A stretch of 64,000 nucleotides of DNA, from the NCBI GenBank assembly GCA_945873205.1, contig CAMCCC010000001.1, positions 62,001 through 126,000 on the forward strand, written 5' to 3'. The notes under the pieces are model-generated. The model saw only the letters and a list, made by a program, of their open reading frames with translations, did not search any database and was not told where the DNA came from. Every line of letters starts with the position of its first letter. The stretch's first letter is position 1. The DNA comes from an uncultured bacterium (GTDB lineage Bacteria; Bacillota; Clostridia; Oscillospirales; Oscillospiraceae). Positions 24,728-33,672 of the stretch are shown piece by piece. A program made the position numbers and the translations under genes.

Positions 24728-24756
24728 TTGCAAAAAATGGTAAAAGATGCTACTAT
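24728..24756 (+). promoter_or_regulatory. extended -10 promoter for the SnoaL-like gene
   Basis: TTGCAA, 17 bases, TACTAT, with TGC immediately before the -10 (extended -10). A second, upstream pair TTGACA...TATAAT (24673-24698) has only a 14-base spacer. The 177-bp gap between rqcH and this gene otherwise shows nothing I recognise. Confidence 0.65.
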
Positions 24757-24801
24757 ACAAAAAGCGGATTTCATACTAAATAACCGAGAGGAGAAATAAA
24801 C

Positions 24802-25311
24802 ATGACCGATCTTGAAATCCTTGTGGAGAAAGACAAAATCAGAGACCAGATTTATAACTACTGCCGCGCTCTGGACCGTATCGATAACGAGCTGGGTTAC
24901 ACCGTTTTTGCAGATGACGCCGAGGTGGACTATGGCCCCACTTACAAGGGGACAGGCCGTGGCTTCATTGACATGATGCTCAAGCAGCACCGTGGGATGA
25001 TCTCCACCCACCACATGATGACCAACATCCTTATCAAGTTCAATGAGGACGGCACCAAGGCCGCCAGCGAGACTTATATGTACGCTGCCTGCAAGTACAA
25101 GAACAAGAAGGGTGTGCCCACCTTTACCGTTGAAGCCCGCTGCCGCGACATCGACAAGTGGGAGAAGCGGGACGGCAAGTGGGTCATCGTCAAGCGCGTT
25201 GTCGCCGGCGATAACACCTTCCTGGTTCAGGGCCAGACCTACACCGACGACTACAACAACGGCAGAGATAAGGTCCGCGACATCTCTTACGACTTCCTGG
25301 CTTCCGTCTGA
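24802..25311 (+). CDS. SnoaL-like / NTF2-fold protein
   Basis: A 169-residue single-domain protein. The N-terminal helix with KIRDQIYNYCRALDRID, the DDAEVDYGP strand, the conserved histidine pair in MISTHHMMTN and the C-terminal WEKRDGKWVIVKRVV are the usual layout of SnoaL-like proteins in the NTF2 fold. Members include dehydratases, isomerases and cyclases of polyketide, steroid or aromatic metabolism, and many have no known function. The gene has its own good promoter, GAGAGGAG before the ATG and a strong terminator, so it is monocistronic. No metabolic neighbours hint at the substrate. Confidence 0.75.
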   Translation: MTDLEILVEKDKIRDQIYNYCRALDRIDNELGYTVFADDAEVDYGPTYKGTGRGFIDMMLKQHRGMISTHHMMTNILIKFNEDGTKAASETYMYAACKYKNKKGVPTFTVEARCRDIDKWEKRDGKWVIVKRVVAGDNTFLVQGQTYTDDYNNGRDKVRDISYDFLASV

Positions 25312-25322
25312 TATTTCAAAAC

Positions 25323-25358
25323 AAAAAAAGATCCCGACAGCAGTCGGGATCTTTTTTG
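25323..25358. terminator. bidirectional intrinsic terminator
   Basis: AGATCCCGAC / GTCGGGATCT stem with a 4-nt loop, an A-run before and T6 after, between convergent genes; effective on both strands. Confidence 0.88.
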
Positions 25359-25378
25359 TTTCTGTGCAGGTATGTAGC

Positions 25379-25774
25379 TCAGCTGAAGCGCCTGCGTTTG
25401 TTGTCGGCGGGGGGGACAAAGCCGATGGCCGTGGCGGGATTGATCTCTTTGATCAGCTCCAGCAGCTTGTCCACATCCGCTTCCTCGTTAAAGATCAGGT
25501 TGGCAAACTCCTTCTCCCCGTGGACCAGGATCAGCCGGTAATAGTAGTAGGCCGGGCTGTCATCGGGCTGGCACTCACTGATACGGCAGAAGGCCCGGTC
25601 AATGTAGTCGTAGGGAACGTAGTACTTCTTGCCCAGGTCTTTGTAGTACAGGCACAGCTTGCCCAGGCGAACCCGGCCAATAGGCTCCGCTGCCTCATAA
25701 TCGGCAATATGCTCCGGGTCGCTGATGTGTTTTTTGTCCACACCCTTGAATCTCAATTTTCCGAATCCGAACAT
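25379..25774 (-). CDS. conserved-looking hypothetical protein, 131 residues
   Basis: I do not recognise a family. The protein is soluble, with a basic N-terminus (MFGFGKLRFKGVDKK) and alternating short strands rich in Tyr (LCLYYKDLGKKYYVPYD, AYYYYRLILVHG), ending in a helix that could be amphipathic (EADVDKLLELIKEI). The pattern of strands followed by one C-terminal helix recalls a PH-like fold, but this is only an impression. Its start lies inside the end of the PAP2 gene (22-base overlap), so it is co-transcribed and translationally coupled with that membrane phosphatase. Codon use matches its neighbours, supporting a real gene. Confidence 0.7.
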   Translation of the reverse strand: MFGFGKLRFKGVDKKHISDPEHIADYEAAEPIGRVRLGKLCLYYKDLGKKYYVPYDYIDRAFCRISECQPDDSPAYYYYRLILVHGEKEFANLIFNEEADVDKLLELIKEINPATAIGFVPPADNKRRRFS

Positions 25775-26403
25775 TTTCCTTCACCTGCTTTCTTTTTCTT
25801 TCGCCAGGAAGCGTACCAGGCTTCCGGAAGTTTTACTGCGATCAGTGCGCCCAGGCAGCCTGCCACCACACCCACGATGATGCCGCCCAGCACGTCGGAG
25901 GGATAGTGCACCACCAGATAGATGCGGGCAAGGCCCATCAAAAAGGCAAAGATAAAGGCCGTCCAGCTGTATTTCTTGTTGCCCATGAGGAACAGGGCCG
26001 TCATGGTGGAGAAGGCGGCGGTAGTATGGCCGGAGGGGAAGCTCATATCGCTCTCCACATTCTGCCCCACCAGCAGCCACAGCTGGTAGAAGATGCCGCT
26101 CTCATCGGCGTAGGGGCGGGGCCTGGCGATGACCACTTTCAGGAACACGTTGGTGAACAGTGCGCCAATGGCCACACCGAAAAGCATGGCCGTGCCGAAG
26201 CGGCGGGTGGGCCGGTAGAGCATCAGGGCCAGGCTCAGCAGCACCAGAAAGATGCCCCCCTTGCCCAGAAGGGAAATAAATTCAAAAAACGGGGTGAAAA
26301 AACCGCCGGCCATGGTGTACAGCCGGTGCACCAGAAGCGTGATGCTCTGGTCAAAAGCAGCAAAGCAGGTGTTCAGCCACAGTGCCGCAGCAGTGATCTG
26401 CAT
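25753..26403 (-). CDS. PAP2-family membrane phosphatase
   Basis: A six-helix integral membrane phosphatase of about 216 residues. The three PAP2 motifs are present: KVVIARPRP near residue 88, PSGH near 122 and ARIYLVVHYPSD near 160, giving the two catalytic His and the Arg/Lys phosphate-binding residues. Such enzymes dephosphorylate lipid phosphates such as phosphatidic acid, phosphatidylglycerol phosphate or undecaprenyl pyrophosphate. The track start at 26409 leaves only 2 bases after GGGAGG; the ATG at 26403 has 8 and is preferred. The C-terminus overlaps the next gene. Confidence 0.88.
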   Translation of the reverse strand: MQITAAALWLNTCFAAFDQSITLLVHRLYTMAGGFFTPFFEFISLLGKGGIFLVLLSLALMLYRPTRRFGTAMLFGVAIGALFTNVFLKVVIARPRPYADESGIFYQLWLLVGQNVESDMSFPSGHTTAAFSTMTALFLMGNKKYSWTAFIFAFLMGLARIYLVVHYPSDVLGGIIVGVVAGCLGALIAVKLPEAWYASWRKKKKAGEGKCSDSEN

Positions 26404-26432
26404 AGGCATGTCCTCCCAAGATTAGTGTAGGT

Positions 26433-26462
26433 ATTTTATCACAGCCTTTCGTTCTTTGTCTA
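26433..26462 (-). promoter_or_regulatory. promoter for the PAP2 gene pair
   Basis: On the minus strand TAGACA, 18 bases, TAAAAT with an upstream TGA (extended -10), about 30 bases before the start codon. Confidence 0.55.
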
Positions 26463-26529
26463 CAGCCTTTTGTATATTTGCCCAATCCAGGCACAAAATA
26501 CTGTCAGTACATTGGAGGAGGACAACTGC

Positions 26530-27441
26530 ATGAAACGTAAGTTTATTTTTGTGTTTACGCTGGTTCTGGCAGCGCTTCTGTGCACTGGACTTGCCTATCC
26601 GGCTCTGGCCGCCGGCAGCGCCCCTGTGGCGGAGAATCTGGAGCTGCGCACCTTCAAAAATGTCTCCGTAAGCGGGCAGCTCAGCGCCTTTGACCCGGAG
26701 AATGATGTGGTAAAGTACCAGATTTGCACCCAGCCTGTGAAGGGTCACATCGAGCTGGCCACCGATGGCAGCTTCGTGTACACCCCGGCCATGGATAAAA
26801 AGGGAAAGGACTACTTTGGCTATAAGGCCATTGACGCCGAGGGCAACAGCTCCCAGGAGGCCACCGTGATCATCCGCATCGACAAGCAGAAAAAGGGCGT
26901 CAGCTATTCCGACATGAAGGGCAGCGGCGGGGAATACGCGGCCCTGCTGCTCAGTGAGGAGGATGTATTCACCGGGGAACAGATCGGCGGGGAATACTGC
27001 TTTTATCCTGACCAGGCCGTGTCCCGGGGCGAGTTTCTCAGCATGTGCATGATCGTGGCCGATGAGCCGGTGATCTCCGCCGTTATGAATACCGGCTACA
27101 GCGACGATGAGGACATCCCGGACTGGATGAAGCCCTATGTCACCGCCACGGTGATGAAGGGCATGGACAGTCCCACTTCCGGCAACTTGGGCCGCTGCTT
27201 CCAGCCGGAGGCCAGCATCACCCGCGCCGAAGCAGTGACCATGCTGAACCAGGCCCTGGGGCTTAACGACGTGAGCTATATCCAGCTGGATGCGGCTCTG
27301 CAGCCGGAGCTGGCCCAGGCCTGCGCAAACCTCACCGCTTCCGGCATCATCCGGGACGGAACCCCGGTGGAGGAAACCATGAGCCGCATGGATGCGGCGG
27401 AGCTTCTCAGCAAAGCCCTGGAACTGATGAGCAGAAGATAA
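26530..27441 (+). CDS. secreted surface protein: cadherin-like (Big_9) domain plus SLH-like region
   Basis: A 303-residue exported protein. The track ORF begins at 26470, but GGAGGAGG at 26515-26522 points to the ATG at 26530, which opens a signal peptide ending in ALAAG near residue 28. Residues about 32-120 match tandem-95/cadherin-like Ig folds (SAFDPENDVVKY, DGSFVYTPAMD, DYFGYKAIDAEG). Residues about 125-300 look like two or three diverged S-layer homology repeats (YSDMKGSGGEYAALL, FQPEASITRAEAVTMLNQAL, MSRMDAAELLSKAL), which would hold it to the cell wall. The partner polymer and function are unknown. It is flanked by divergent and convergent neighbours and is monocistronic. Confidence 0.78.
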   Translation: MKRKFIFVFTLVLAALLCTGLAYPALAAGSAPVAENLELRTFKNVSVSGQLSAFDPENDVVKYQICTQPVKGHIELATDGSFVYTPAMDKKGKDYFGYKAIDAEGNSSQEATVIIRIDKQKKGVSYSDMKGSGGEYAALLLSEEDVFTGEQIGGEYCFYPDQAVSRGEFLSMCMIVADEPVISAVMNTGYSDDEDIPDWMKPYVTATVMKGMDSPTSGNLGRCFQPEASITRAEAVTMLNQALGLNDVSYIQLDAALQPELAQACANLTASGIIRDGTPVEETMSRMDAAELLSKALELMSRR

Positions 27442-27445
27442 AAAC

Positions 27446-27478
27446 ACAGAGGGCCTAAAACGGCCCTCTGTTTTATTT
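27446..27478. terminator. bidirectional terminator
   Basis: ACAGAGGGCC / GGCCCTCTGT stem, 6-nt loop, with TTTTATTT on the + side and TTTTTAT on the minus side, between the surface protein gene and the transglutaminase gene. Confidence 0.87.
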
Positions 27479-29635
27479 CAGTCCGTGTACATATTTGAAA
27501 ATCAGCTTCTTGTACCAGGGCAGAGCGGCATAAGTTTCTTCCCGCAGCTGCTCCAGAGCCTGACGCCCGGCTTTCAGCTCTTTGGTGCTGTCAAGGCCCC
27601 GGCCATAGAAGGCCCGCTGAGCGTTCTGCGCTATGACCGGCGGCATCTCTCCGCCAAAGGAACAAATGCGCTTTGCGCAGCGCCAGATGTTGATGGCGGC
27701 TTTGTTTCTCTCACCGCCCAGCTGCTTCTTCCACCGCCGCCGTTTGCCCAGATACCACAGGAAGGGGGCGGCCAATAGAAGCAGAACCGCCAGCAACGCC
27801 AGCAGAACCGGCGCGGCCTTGCCATCGGTGTCAGGCTGCTTTGTGTCTGCTTCAATCTCATTGTGCTCCGCTCCCGGTTCGCCGCCGCTGTCCGGGGCAG
27901 GGGAGGGTACAGGCGCCGGCGTGGGCTGGCTCTCGCCATCAGCGGGTTGAGGCGTTTCCAAAGCTTCCTCCCCATTGCCCTCGCTGTCACCGTCCAGCGT
28001 ACCGGGGGTCACCTCCACCGGCAGCCAGCCAATGCCATCCATATACACCTCCACCCAGGCGTGCTCGTTCAGGCGGCGGATTTCCACCGGGGTGTCCGCC
28101 ACGGTCTCTGCCAGCACCCCGCTGACCAGCCGGGCAGGGATGCCCAGGGCCCGGTACATGGCGGCAGCCGCCGTGGCAAAGTGGACGCAGTAGCCCTCAC
28201 TTCCCACGGTCAGCAGATAGACCGCATAGTCCTCGCTGGGATAGGGCTGGGTATCGATGTTGTATGCCCCGCTGTTTCTCACAAATTCTGCCACAAGGGA
28301 GACGCTTTCCAACACATCGTCGCTTTTCAGGGCGTTTTCTTCAGCGATGTTCAGCAGGGCAGCCCTGGTGCTCTCCGGCAGTGCCAGATAGCTGCCATAG
28401 ACAAATTGGCGGTAGGCCAGCTCCGCGTCCCGCAGCGCCGGCGGCAGGGAAAGGCTGCGGTAGCTGCCCTCATAGATCATATGTGTCAGGGAATATTCTC
28501 TGCTGCTGCCATTTGCGTAGGCGTCACTGTCAAAGTCCACAGCGGTGTAATAGGGAAGGTACAGCAGGCCGCTGTCGGCAGCGATCAGTTCAATACTGAC
28601 TTCCTCCGCCTCTGCCACGCCGCTATTTTCCACCGCCCATGCGGCAAAATTGGGGACAGAGCTGCCGGGATATTCCGGCGCTGTACCCCAGCCTGTGCCG
28701 GTGTAGCCGCCGTAGGAGCAGTGGCGCAGATAGACATGTCCGTCCCGCCCGGCGGTAAAGCGCATCAGCACTTCCTGCAGCTGATTCTCATCGGTGACGG
28801 CGGAGACATCCAGCCGGCCCGCGCCGTCGATCCAGCGGTCATTTTCCGTGCCGGGAGTGCCGGCACTGTCATCGGGGGTTAGAACTGCTACCGGCAGAAG
28901 TTCCCCGTCCTGATGAAAGGCGGCTGTCAACTTGGCGGTAAAGGCCTGGGCCAGCTGCACCAGGCTCTGATTCTGCCGGTTGTAATCATAGCTGGCCGGC
29001 CCTTTGAAAATCAGCAGAGCGCAGAGCACAAGGGTCACCGGCAGGATCAGCACAAAGAAGCTGCGGCCCAGGTTGCTGTCCCGTTCAAAGAGCCGCCCGG
29101 TGCAGAGCAGCAGAACAACAAAGAGACAGAGGCAGAGCATGATCCAGGACGGGATCTTGCCAAAAACCAGCAGGCACAGGATCGTCACCGGGGCGCAGAC
29201 CAGCGTAGTGAGGAATACCCGTTCCTCCCTGGAGTTGAGGGCCAGACCCAGCAGCGCGGCCAGCACCAACCCCAGAATCAGCAGGGCCTCGGTGTGACTT
29301 TGCACCTGGGAGATCAGCGTGACTTGCTCATTGCTGCCGAAGCGGAGATAATAGGTGACGGCAACCCTGTCCAGAATATCGTTGAACTGGGCAGACAACA
29401 GCTCCCTGCGCCCAAGGAAGAACAGAACAATCAGCGCCGCGCAGGGCAGCAGGCCTGCCAGCTTGTAGGGGAGAAAGCTGAATACCAGCCAGCAGAAGAG
29501 CACCGCCGCCAACAGAAACAGAGGCAGCCGCTGGTCGGCCTCCAGGCCGAAACTGCACAGAACCAGGTGCACCAGCGGGATCACCGACAGTAGCATCAGA
29601 AACAGGGTGCTGACCCGGTTGAGAAAGCGGTTCAT
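27473..29635 (-). CDS. membrane transglutaminase-like protein (DUF3488/TgpA type)
   Basis: A 720-residue membrane protein. About six or seven helices fill residues 1-215, followed by a large extracytoplasmic part with the transglutaminase-like core (about 440-545): Cys in EGYCVHFATA, His in NEHAWVEVYMDG and an acidic residue in LPVEVTPG, where Glu stands in the usual Asp position. A Pro/Gly/Glu-rich linker, one more helix near residue 610 and a C-terminal cytoplasmic tail follow. Its operon with DUF58 and MoxR genes is a widespread trio of unclear function; the ATPase is thought to act as a chaperone for partner proteins. It overlaps the DUF58 gene by 4 bases. Confidence 0.88.
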   Translation of the reverse strand: MNRFLNRVSTLFLMLLSVIPLVHLVLCSFGLEADQRLPLFLLAAVLFCWLVFSFLPYKLAGLLPCAALIVLFFLGRRELLSAQFNDILDRVAVTYYLRFGSNEQVTLISQVQSHTEALLILGLVLAALLGLALNSREERVFLTTLVCAPVTILCLLVFGKIPSWIMLCLCLFVVLLLCTGRLFERDSNLGRSFFVLILPVTLVLCALLIFKGPASYDYNRQNQSLVQLAQAFTAKLTAAFHQDGELLPVAVLTPDDSAGTPGTENDRWIDGAGRLDVSAVTDENQLQEVLMRFTAGRDGHVYLRHCSYGGYTGTGWGTAPEYPGSSVPNFAAWAVENSGVAEAEEVSIELIAADSGLLYLPYYTAVDFDSDAYANGSSREYSLTHMIYEGSYRSLSLPPALRDAELAYRQFVYGSYLALPESTRAALLNIAEENALKSDDVLESVSLVAEFVRNSGAYNIDTQPYPSEDYAVYLLTVGSEGYCVHFATAAAAMYRALGIPARLVSGVLAETVADTPVEIRRLNEHAWVEVYMDGIGWLPVEVTPGTLDGDSEGNGEEALETPQPADGESQPTPAPVPSPAPDSGGEPGAEHNEIEADTKQPDTDGKAAPVLLALLAVLLLLAAPFLWYLGKRRRWKKQLGGERNKAAINIWRCAKRICSFGGEMPPVIAQNAQRAFYGRGLDSTKELKAGRQALEQLREETYAALPWYKKLIFKYVHGLK

Positions 29636-30573
29636 CGCCAGCGCACCTCCCCCTTGTCCACGGTGAACACCCGGCTGTAGCTGCCGTTCACTTCACCGCA
29701 GGCCTCACCGGGGCAGGAGAGCAGCCGCCGCATGGCCCGCAGGCAGTCCGTCTCATTCTCCACCTGGGAGATCTGGCTGCCGCTGAAATGGATGCTGTGT
29801 TTGATGTTGGCAGCGCACAGCCGCAGGGACAGCCAGTAAAGATGGGCAATGTCCGCCTCACTTTGACCCCGCAGCAGCACAGCGGTGCCCTCATCCACCG
29901 GCTCCAGCGGCTCCCGGATGATGATCTCATCCGTTTTGGAGGACAGCTTCCAGTGGATGGAATTGACGCTGTCCCCCGGCCGGTAGAGGCGCAGCTCATG
30001 TTCCTCGGCAAAGCCGCCGCCGGGCTTGGGCCGGTAGCGGAGGAAAACCGGGGGCAGGGCATCCAGACTGTCCATGTTGGCCGGGGCCTGGGGCCTGGGC
30101 ATGACGATGCAGCCCACGGCGTCAACTTCCCTGGCCCGCAGCGCCAGCAGCCCCAGATAGCTGTAAACTTTCATGTTTTCCAGAGTACACAGCAGCATGC
30201 CGCTGCTTTGGGTGTCTAACGTTACCAGGCTCACACTGTCTGCCACCAGGGCAAAGCGCATTTCCTGCACCGTCTCCTGCCCGGTGAACACGTTTTTTAT
30301 CCGCAGGGTGAAGCGGCAGGCCCTCACCGGCAGCAGCCGCCGGCAGGAGAAACGGATGCTTAGCTCTGCGCCTTCACCCAAATTGATGGCCGTGGGGGCG
30401 GAGCAGCGGATCCGCAGCGCCCGCATGGAAGGGATGGACAACAGCGTCAGGACCGGGGGCAGAAGCATCACCGCCCAAAGCAGGTATTCACCGAACCAGC
30501 CTATGTACGTTCGGCTGAATACAAAAGCTCCCCCAATGGCCAGCAGATAGTAAAACAGATTCAGCCAGCACAT
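29632..30573 (-). CDS. DUF58 domain protein
   Basis: A 313-residue protein with two hydrophobic helices at the N-terminus (about 5-22 and 28-48), a beta-rich middle and the DUF58 core motif LRLYRPGDSVNSIHWKLSS near residue 215, which is the family hallmark and precedes a von Willebrand A-like fold. It is the middle gene of the MoxR-DUF58-transglutaminase operon, starting 1 base after the MoxR stop and overlapping the transglutaminase start by 4 bases. This tight packing argues for a complex. The molecular function of DUF58 is not established. Confidence 0.9.
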   Translation of the reverse strand: MCWLNLFYYLLAIGGAFVFSRTYIGWFGEYLLWAVMLLPPVLTLLSIPSMRALRIRCSAPTAINLGEGAELSIRFSCRRLLPVRACRFTLRIKNVFTGQETVQEMRFALVADSVSLVTLDTQSSGMLLCTLENMKVYSYLGLLALRAREVDAVGCIVMPRPQAPANMDSLDALPPVFLRYRPKPGGGFAEEHELRLYRPGDSVNSIHWKLSSKTDEIIIREPLEPVDEGTAVLLRGQSEADIAHLYWLSLRLCAANIKHSIHFSGSQISQVENETDCLRAMRRLLSCPGEACGEVNGSYSRVFTVDKGEVRWR

Positions 30574-30574
30574 A

Positions 30575-31519
30575 TTATCGCATTTCCGGCGCCTTTACCG
30601 AGGCGAAAAGCTCCTCCACCACTGCCCGCTGCTTGCGGAAGAACTGGTTATCCTGGGCCCAGATCAGCCGGTGCTGAATGGCCTCGGCAAAGACAAAGCG
30701 GATGTCCGAGGGCAGCACGAAGTCCCGCCCCTGAATCCAGGCGGTGGCCTTGGCCAGGGCGGTGAGGGACAGAGCAGCCCGGGGACTGGCCCCCTGCAGG
30801 ATGCGCTGGTCGTTGCGGGTGACGGTGCAGAGCTTGACAATGTAGTCAATCAAAGAATCCTTGATGTACACCTGATCCGCCTCCCGGCGGATGCCCAGCA
30901 GCTCCTCCCGGCTGGTGATCTGCTGCACCTGGTCAAGGCCCAGTCCCTGCTGCTTACGGCGAATCATCTCCGCCTCTGCCGCCGGGTCGGGATAACCCAC
31001 GGACAGGCGGATCATGAACCGGTCCAGCTGAGAGTCGGGCAGCATCTGGGTGCCTTTGGCGCCGGTGGGGTTCTGGGTGGCGATGACCACGAAAGGCTGG
31101 GGAACGGCATAGGTCAGGTTGTCCACTGTCACTTCGCCCTCCTCCATGGCCTGCAGCAGGGCAGACTGGGTGCGGCTGGTGGCCCGGTTCAGCTCGTCGG
31201 CCAGAAACAGGTTGCAGAGGATGGCACCCCGTTGATAGTGCATCTCCCCACTGTTCTTGTCGTAGATGGAGTAGCCGGTGATGTCCGAGGGCAGCACGTC
31301 CGGGGTGAACTGCACCCGGTTGTAGTCCAGGCCCAGGGCCTTGGAAAAGGCCACCGCCATGGTGGTCTTGCCTACGCCGGGGATGTCCTCCATCAGGATG
31401 TGCCCGCCGGCCAGGATGGCCAGCAGCATCTTGATGATGACCTCGTCCTTGCCCACGATGGCCTTACTCACTTCGTAGACGATCTGCTTTGCGCTGCCGA
31501 TGGAATCAATGGTTTTCAT
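30575..31519 (-). CDS. MoxR-family AAA+ ATPase
   Basis: A 314-residue AAA+ ATPase. Walker A is GVGKTTMAVAF near residue 44, Walker B LFLADELNRA near 100, sensor 1 VIATQNPTG near 140, and an arginine-rich sensor 2 region follows, with the C-terminal lid domain. MoxR ATPases act as metal-insertion or assembly chaperones, usually with a von Willebrand A-type partner, here probably the DUF58 protein. The GTG at 31531 is possible, but GGAG sits 6 bases before the ATG at 31519. A good promoter lies upstream. Confidence 0.92.
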   Translation of the reverse strand: MKTIDSIGSAKQIVYEVSKAIVGKDEVIIKMLLAILAGGHILMEDIPGVGKTTMAVAFSKALGLDYNRVQFTPDVLPSDITGYSIYDKNSGEMHYQRGAILCNLFLADELNRATSRTQSALLQAMEEGEVTVDNLTYAVPQPFVVIATQNPTGAKGTQMLPDSQLDRFMIRLSVGYPDPAAEAEMIRRKQQGLGLDQVQQITSREELLGIRREADQVYIKDSLIDYIVKLCTVTRNDQRILQGASPRAALSLTALAKATAWIQGRDFVLPSDIRFVFAEAIQHRLIWAQDNQFFRKQRAVVEELFASVKAPEMR

Positions 31520-31554
31520 GTCTTTCTCCACACCTTTTCTGTGTTGTATTGTTT

Positions 31555-31583
31555 ATCATATCATGTCTGCCCGCATGGTTCAA
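31555..31583 (-). promoter_or_regulatory. promoter of the MoxR-DUF58-transglutaminase operon
   Basis: On the minus strand TTGAAC, 17 bases, TATGAT. Confidence 0.6.
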
Positions 31584-31618
31584 GAAAGATAAAATGAAGA
31601 ATATTGAAGGGCAATGCC

Positions 31619-31647
31619 TTGTGGTTTTGCCATATAGGTGGTATAAT
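31619..31647 (+). promoter_or_regulatory. promoter of uvrB
   Basis: TTGTGG, 17 bases, perfect TATAAT. No Firmicutes-type LexA box (GAAC-N4-GTTC) is visible in this intergenic region. Confidence 0.7.
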
Positions 31648-31695
31648 ATACCGTCAATGACACGAATACGCGGATAATTTCCGGGGGAGAAGCAG

Positions 31696-33660
31696 ATGGA
31701 TCATTTTAAGCTGGTTTCACAATATGAACCTACCGGCGACCAGCCGGAGGCCATAGACAGCCTGGTGGCCGGCATCGAAAACGGCATCGACGAGCAGGTG
31801 CTGCTGGGCGTCACCGGCAGCGGCAAGACCTTTACCATGGCCAACGTCATCGCCCGGCTGAACCGGCCCACCCTGGTGCTGGCCCATAACAAGACCCTGG
31901 CGGCCCAGCTGTGCAGCGAGTTCAAGGAGTTCTTTCCCGAAAACGCGGTGGAGTATTTTGTCTCCTATTACGACTATTACCAGCCGGAGGCTTATATCGC
32001 TCATACGGACACCTTTATTGAGAAGGACTGCTCCATCAACGATGAGATTGAGCGCCTGCGTCACAGCGCCACATCCAGTCTCTTTGAACGTAGAGACGTA
32101 ATTGTGGTGGCTTCTGTTTCCTGTATTTACGGTTTGGGCGACCCAATTGATTATGCCAACATGGTGATCTCCCTCCGTCCGGGCCAGACCCGGGATTTTG
32201 ACGAGCTGCTGCGTAAGCTGATCGAGATTCGCTATGAGCGCAATGACATTGCCTTTGAACGCAATATGTTCCGTGTCCGGGGGGACACGGTGGAGATTTT
32301 CCCCGCCTACGCCAATGACAAGGCCATTCGGGTGGAATTCTTCGGTGACGAGATTGACCGCATCAGCGAGATCAACGTGGTCACCGGCCAGGCCACCCGC
32401 TACCTTAACCACGCCGCCATCTATCCCGCCAGCCACTATGTGACCACCAAGGAAAAGATGGCCGCCGCCATTGACCGCATCCGGGCGGAATGCGATGAGC
32501 GGGTGGCCTTCTTCCAGGAGCAGAACCGGCTCATTGAGGCCCAGCGTATCAAACAGCGCACGGATTATGATATTGAAATGATGCAGGAGCTGGGCTATTG
32601 CACCGGCATTGAGAACTATTCTAGGGTCATTTCTGACCGGGCACCGGGCAGTCCGCCCATGACCCTGCTGGATTATTTCCCCAAGGACTTCCTGCTCTTT
32701 GTGGATGAAAGCCATGTGACCCTGCCCCAGGTGCGGGCCATGTACCGGGGGGACCGGGCCAGGAAGGAGTCCCTGGTGGACTACGGCTTCCGCCTGCCCT
32801 CCGCCTTTGATAACCGGCCCTTGAAATTTGAAGAGTTCACTGATAGAATCCACCAGCGGGTCTATGTCTCCGCCACCCCCGGCGACTATGAGCGGGAGCG
32901 TGCGGGCCAGGTGGTGGAGCAGATCATCCGCCCCACGGGCCTGCTGGACCCGGAAATCTTCGTTCGCCCGGTGGAAGGGCAGATCGACGACCTGATCGGC
33001 GAGATCAACGCCAAGATCGCCAAGGGCCAGCGCAGCCTGGTGACTACCCTGACCAAGAAAATGGCGGAGGACCTGTCCGATTACTTCACCAATTCCGGCA
33101 TCCGCTGCCGGTATATGCACCATGACATCGGCACCATTGAGCGCATGGAGATCATCCGTGACCTGCGCCTGGGTGAGTTTGATGTGCTGGTGGGCATTAA
33201 CCTGCTGCGTGAGGGCCTGGATATCCCGGAGGTGGGCCTGGTTGCCATTCTGGACGCGGATAAGGAGGGCTTCCTCCGCAGTGAGACCAGCCTGATCCAG
33301 ACCGTGGGCCGGGCCGCCCGCAACGCCGAGAGTAAGGTCATCATGTACGCCGACACGGTGACGGCCTCCATGCGTGCCTGCATCAACGAGACCGCCCGCC
33401 GCCGGGAGAAGCAGCAGGCCTATAACGCCGCCCATGGCATCGTCCCCAAGACCATCGTCAAGAGCGTCCGTGAGCTGATCGAAATCTCCACCGACACCAA
33501 GCCGGTGCGCCGCTCCGACGGCACCAAGCTCACCGACCGGGAGCGGCGTGAGCTGATTGCCCAGTTGGAGGACAAAATGCGCAAGGCGGCCAAGATGCTG
33601 GAATACGAGATCGCGGCGGAGCTGCGGGACGAGATCATCCGCCTGCGGGGAGAAAAGTGA
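31696..33660 (+). CDS. uvrB: excinuclease ABC subunit B
   Basis: The damage-verifying helicase of nucleotide excision repair; it is loaded by UvrA and recruits UvrC. The 654-residue protein has Walker A GVTGSGKT (39-46), the beta-hairpin region [11 protein letters not shown] near 95, helicase motif VDESHV near 336, motif [14 protein letters not shown] near 500 and the C-terminal UVR domain (about 615-650). All are canonical. polA follows after 12 bases, so the excision and gap-filling enzymes share a transcript; uvrA is about 7 kb downstream, and uvrC is not in the window. Confidence 0.97.
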   Translation: MDHFKLVSQYEPTGDQPEAIDSLVAGIENGIDEQVLLGVTGSGKTFTMANVIARLNRPTLVLAHNKTLAAQLCSEFKEFFPENAVEYFVSYYDYYQPEAYIAHTDTFIEKDCSINDEIERLRHSATSSLFERRDVIVVASVSCIYGLGDPIDYANMVISLRPGQTRDFDELLRKLIEIRYERNDIAFERNMFRVRGDTVEIFPAYANDKAIRVEFFGDEIDRISEINVVTGQATRYLNHAAIYPASHYVTTKEKMAAAIDRIRAECDERVAFFQEQNRLIEAQRIKQRTDYDIEMMQELGYCTGIENYSRVISDRAPGSPPMTLLDYFPKDFLLFVDESHVTLPQVRAMYRGDRARKESLVDYGFRLPSAFDNRPLKFEEFTDRIHQRVYVSATPGDYERERAGQVVEQIIRPTGLLDPEIFVRPVEGQIDDLIGEINAKIAKGQRSLVTTLTKKMAEDLSDYFTNSGIRCRYMHHDIGTIERMEIIRDLRLGEFDVLVGINLLREGLDIPEVGLVAILDADKEGFLRSETSLIQTVGRAARNAESKVIMYADTVTASMRACINETARRREKQQAYNAAHGIVPKTIVKSVRELIEISTDTKPVRRSDGTKLTDRERRELIAQLEDKMRKAAKMLEYEIAAELRDEIIRLRGEK

Positions 33661-33672
33661 GGAAATGCGTAA

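Noticed and set aside
31532-31695. SOS (LexA) box upstream of uvrB, and similarly upstream of ybaK-uvrA (39665-39810)
   Set aside because: I looked for GAAC-N4-GTTC-like repeats and found none, so SOS control is not claimed.
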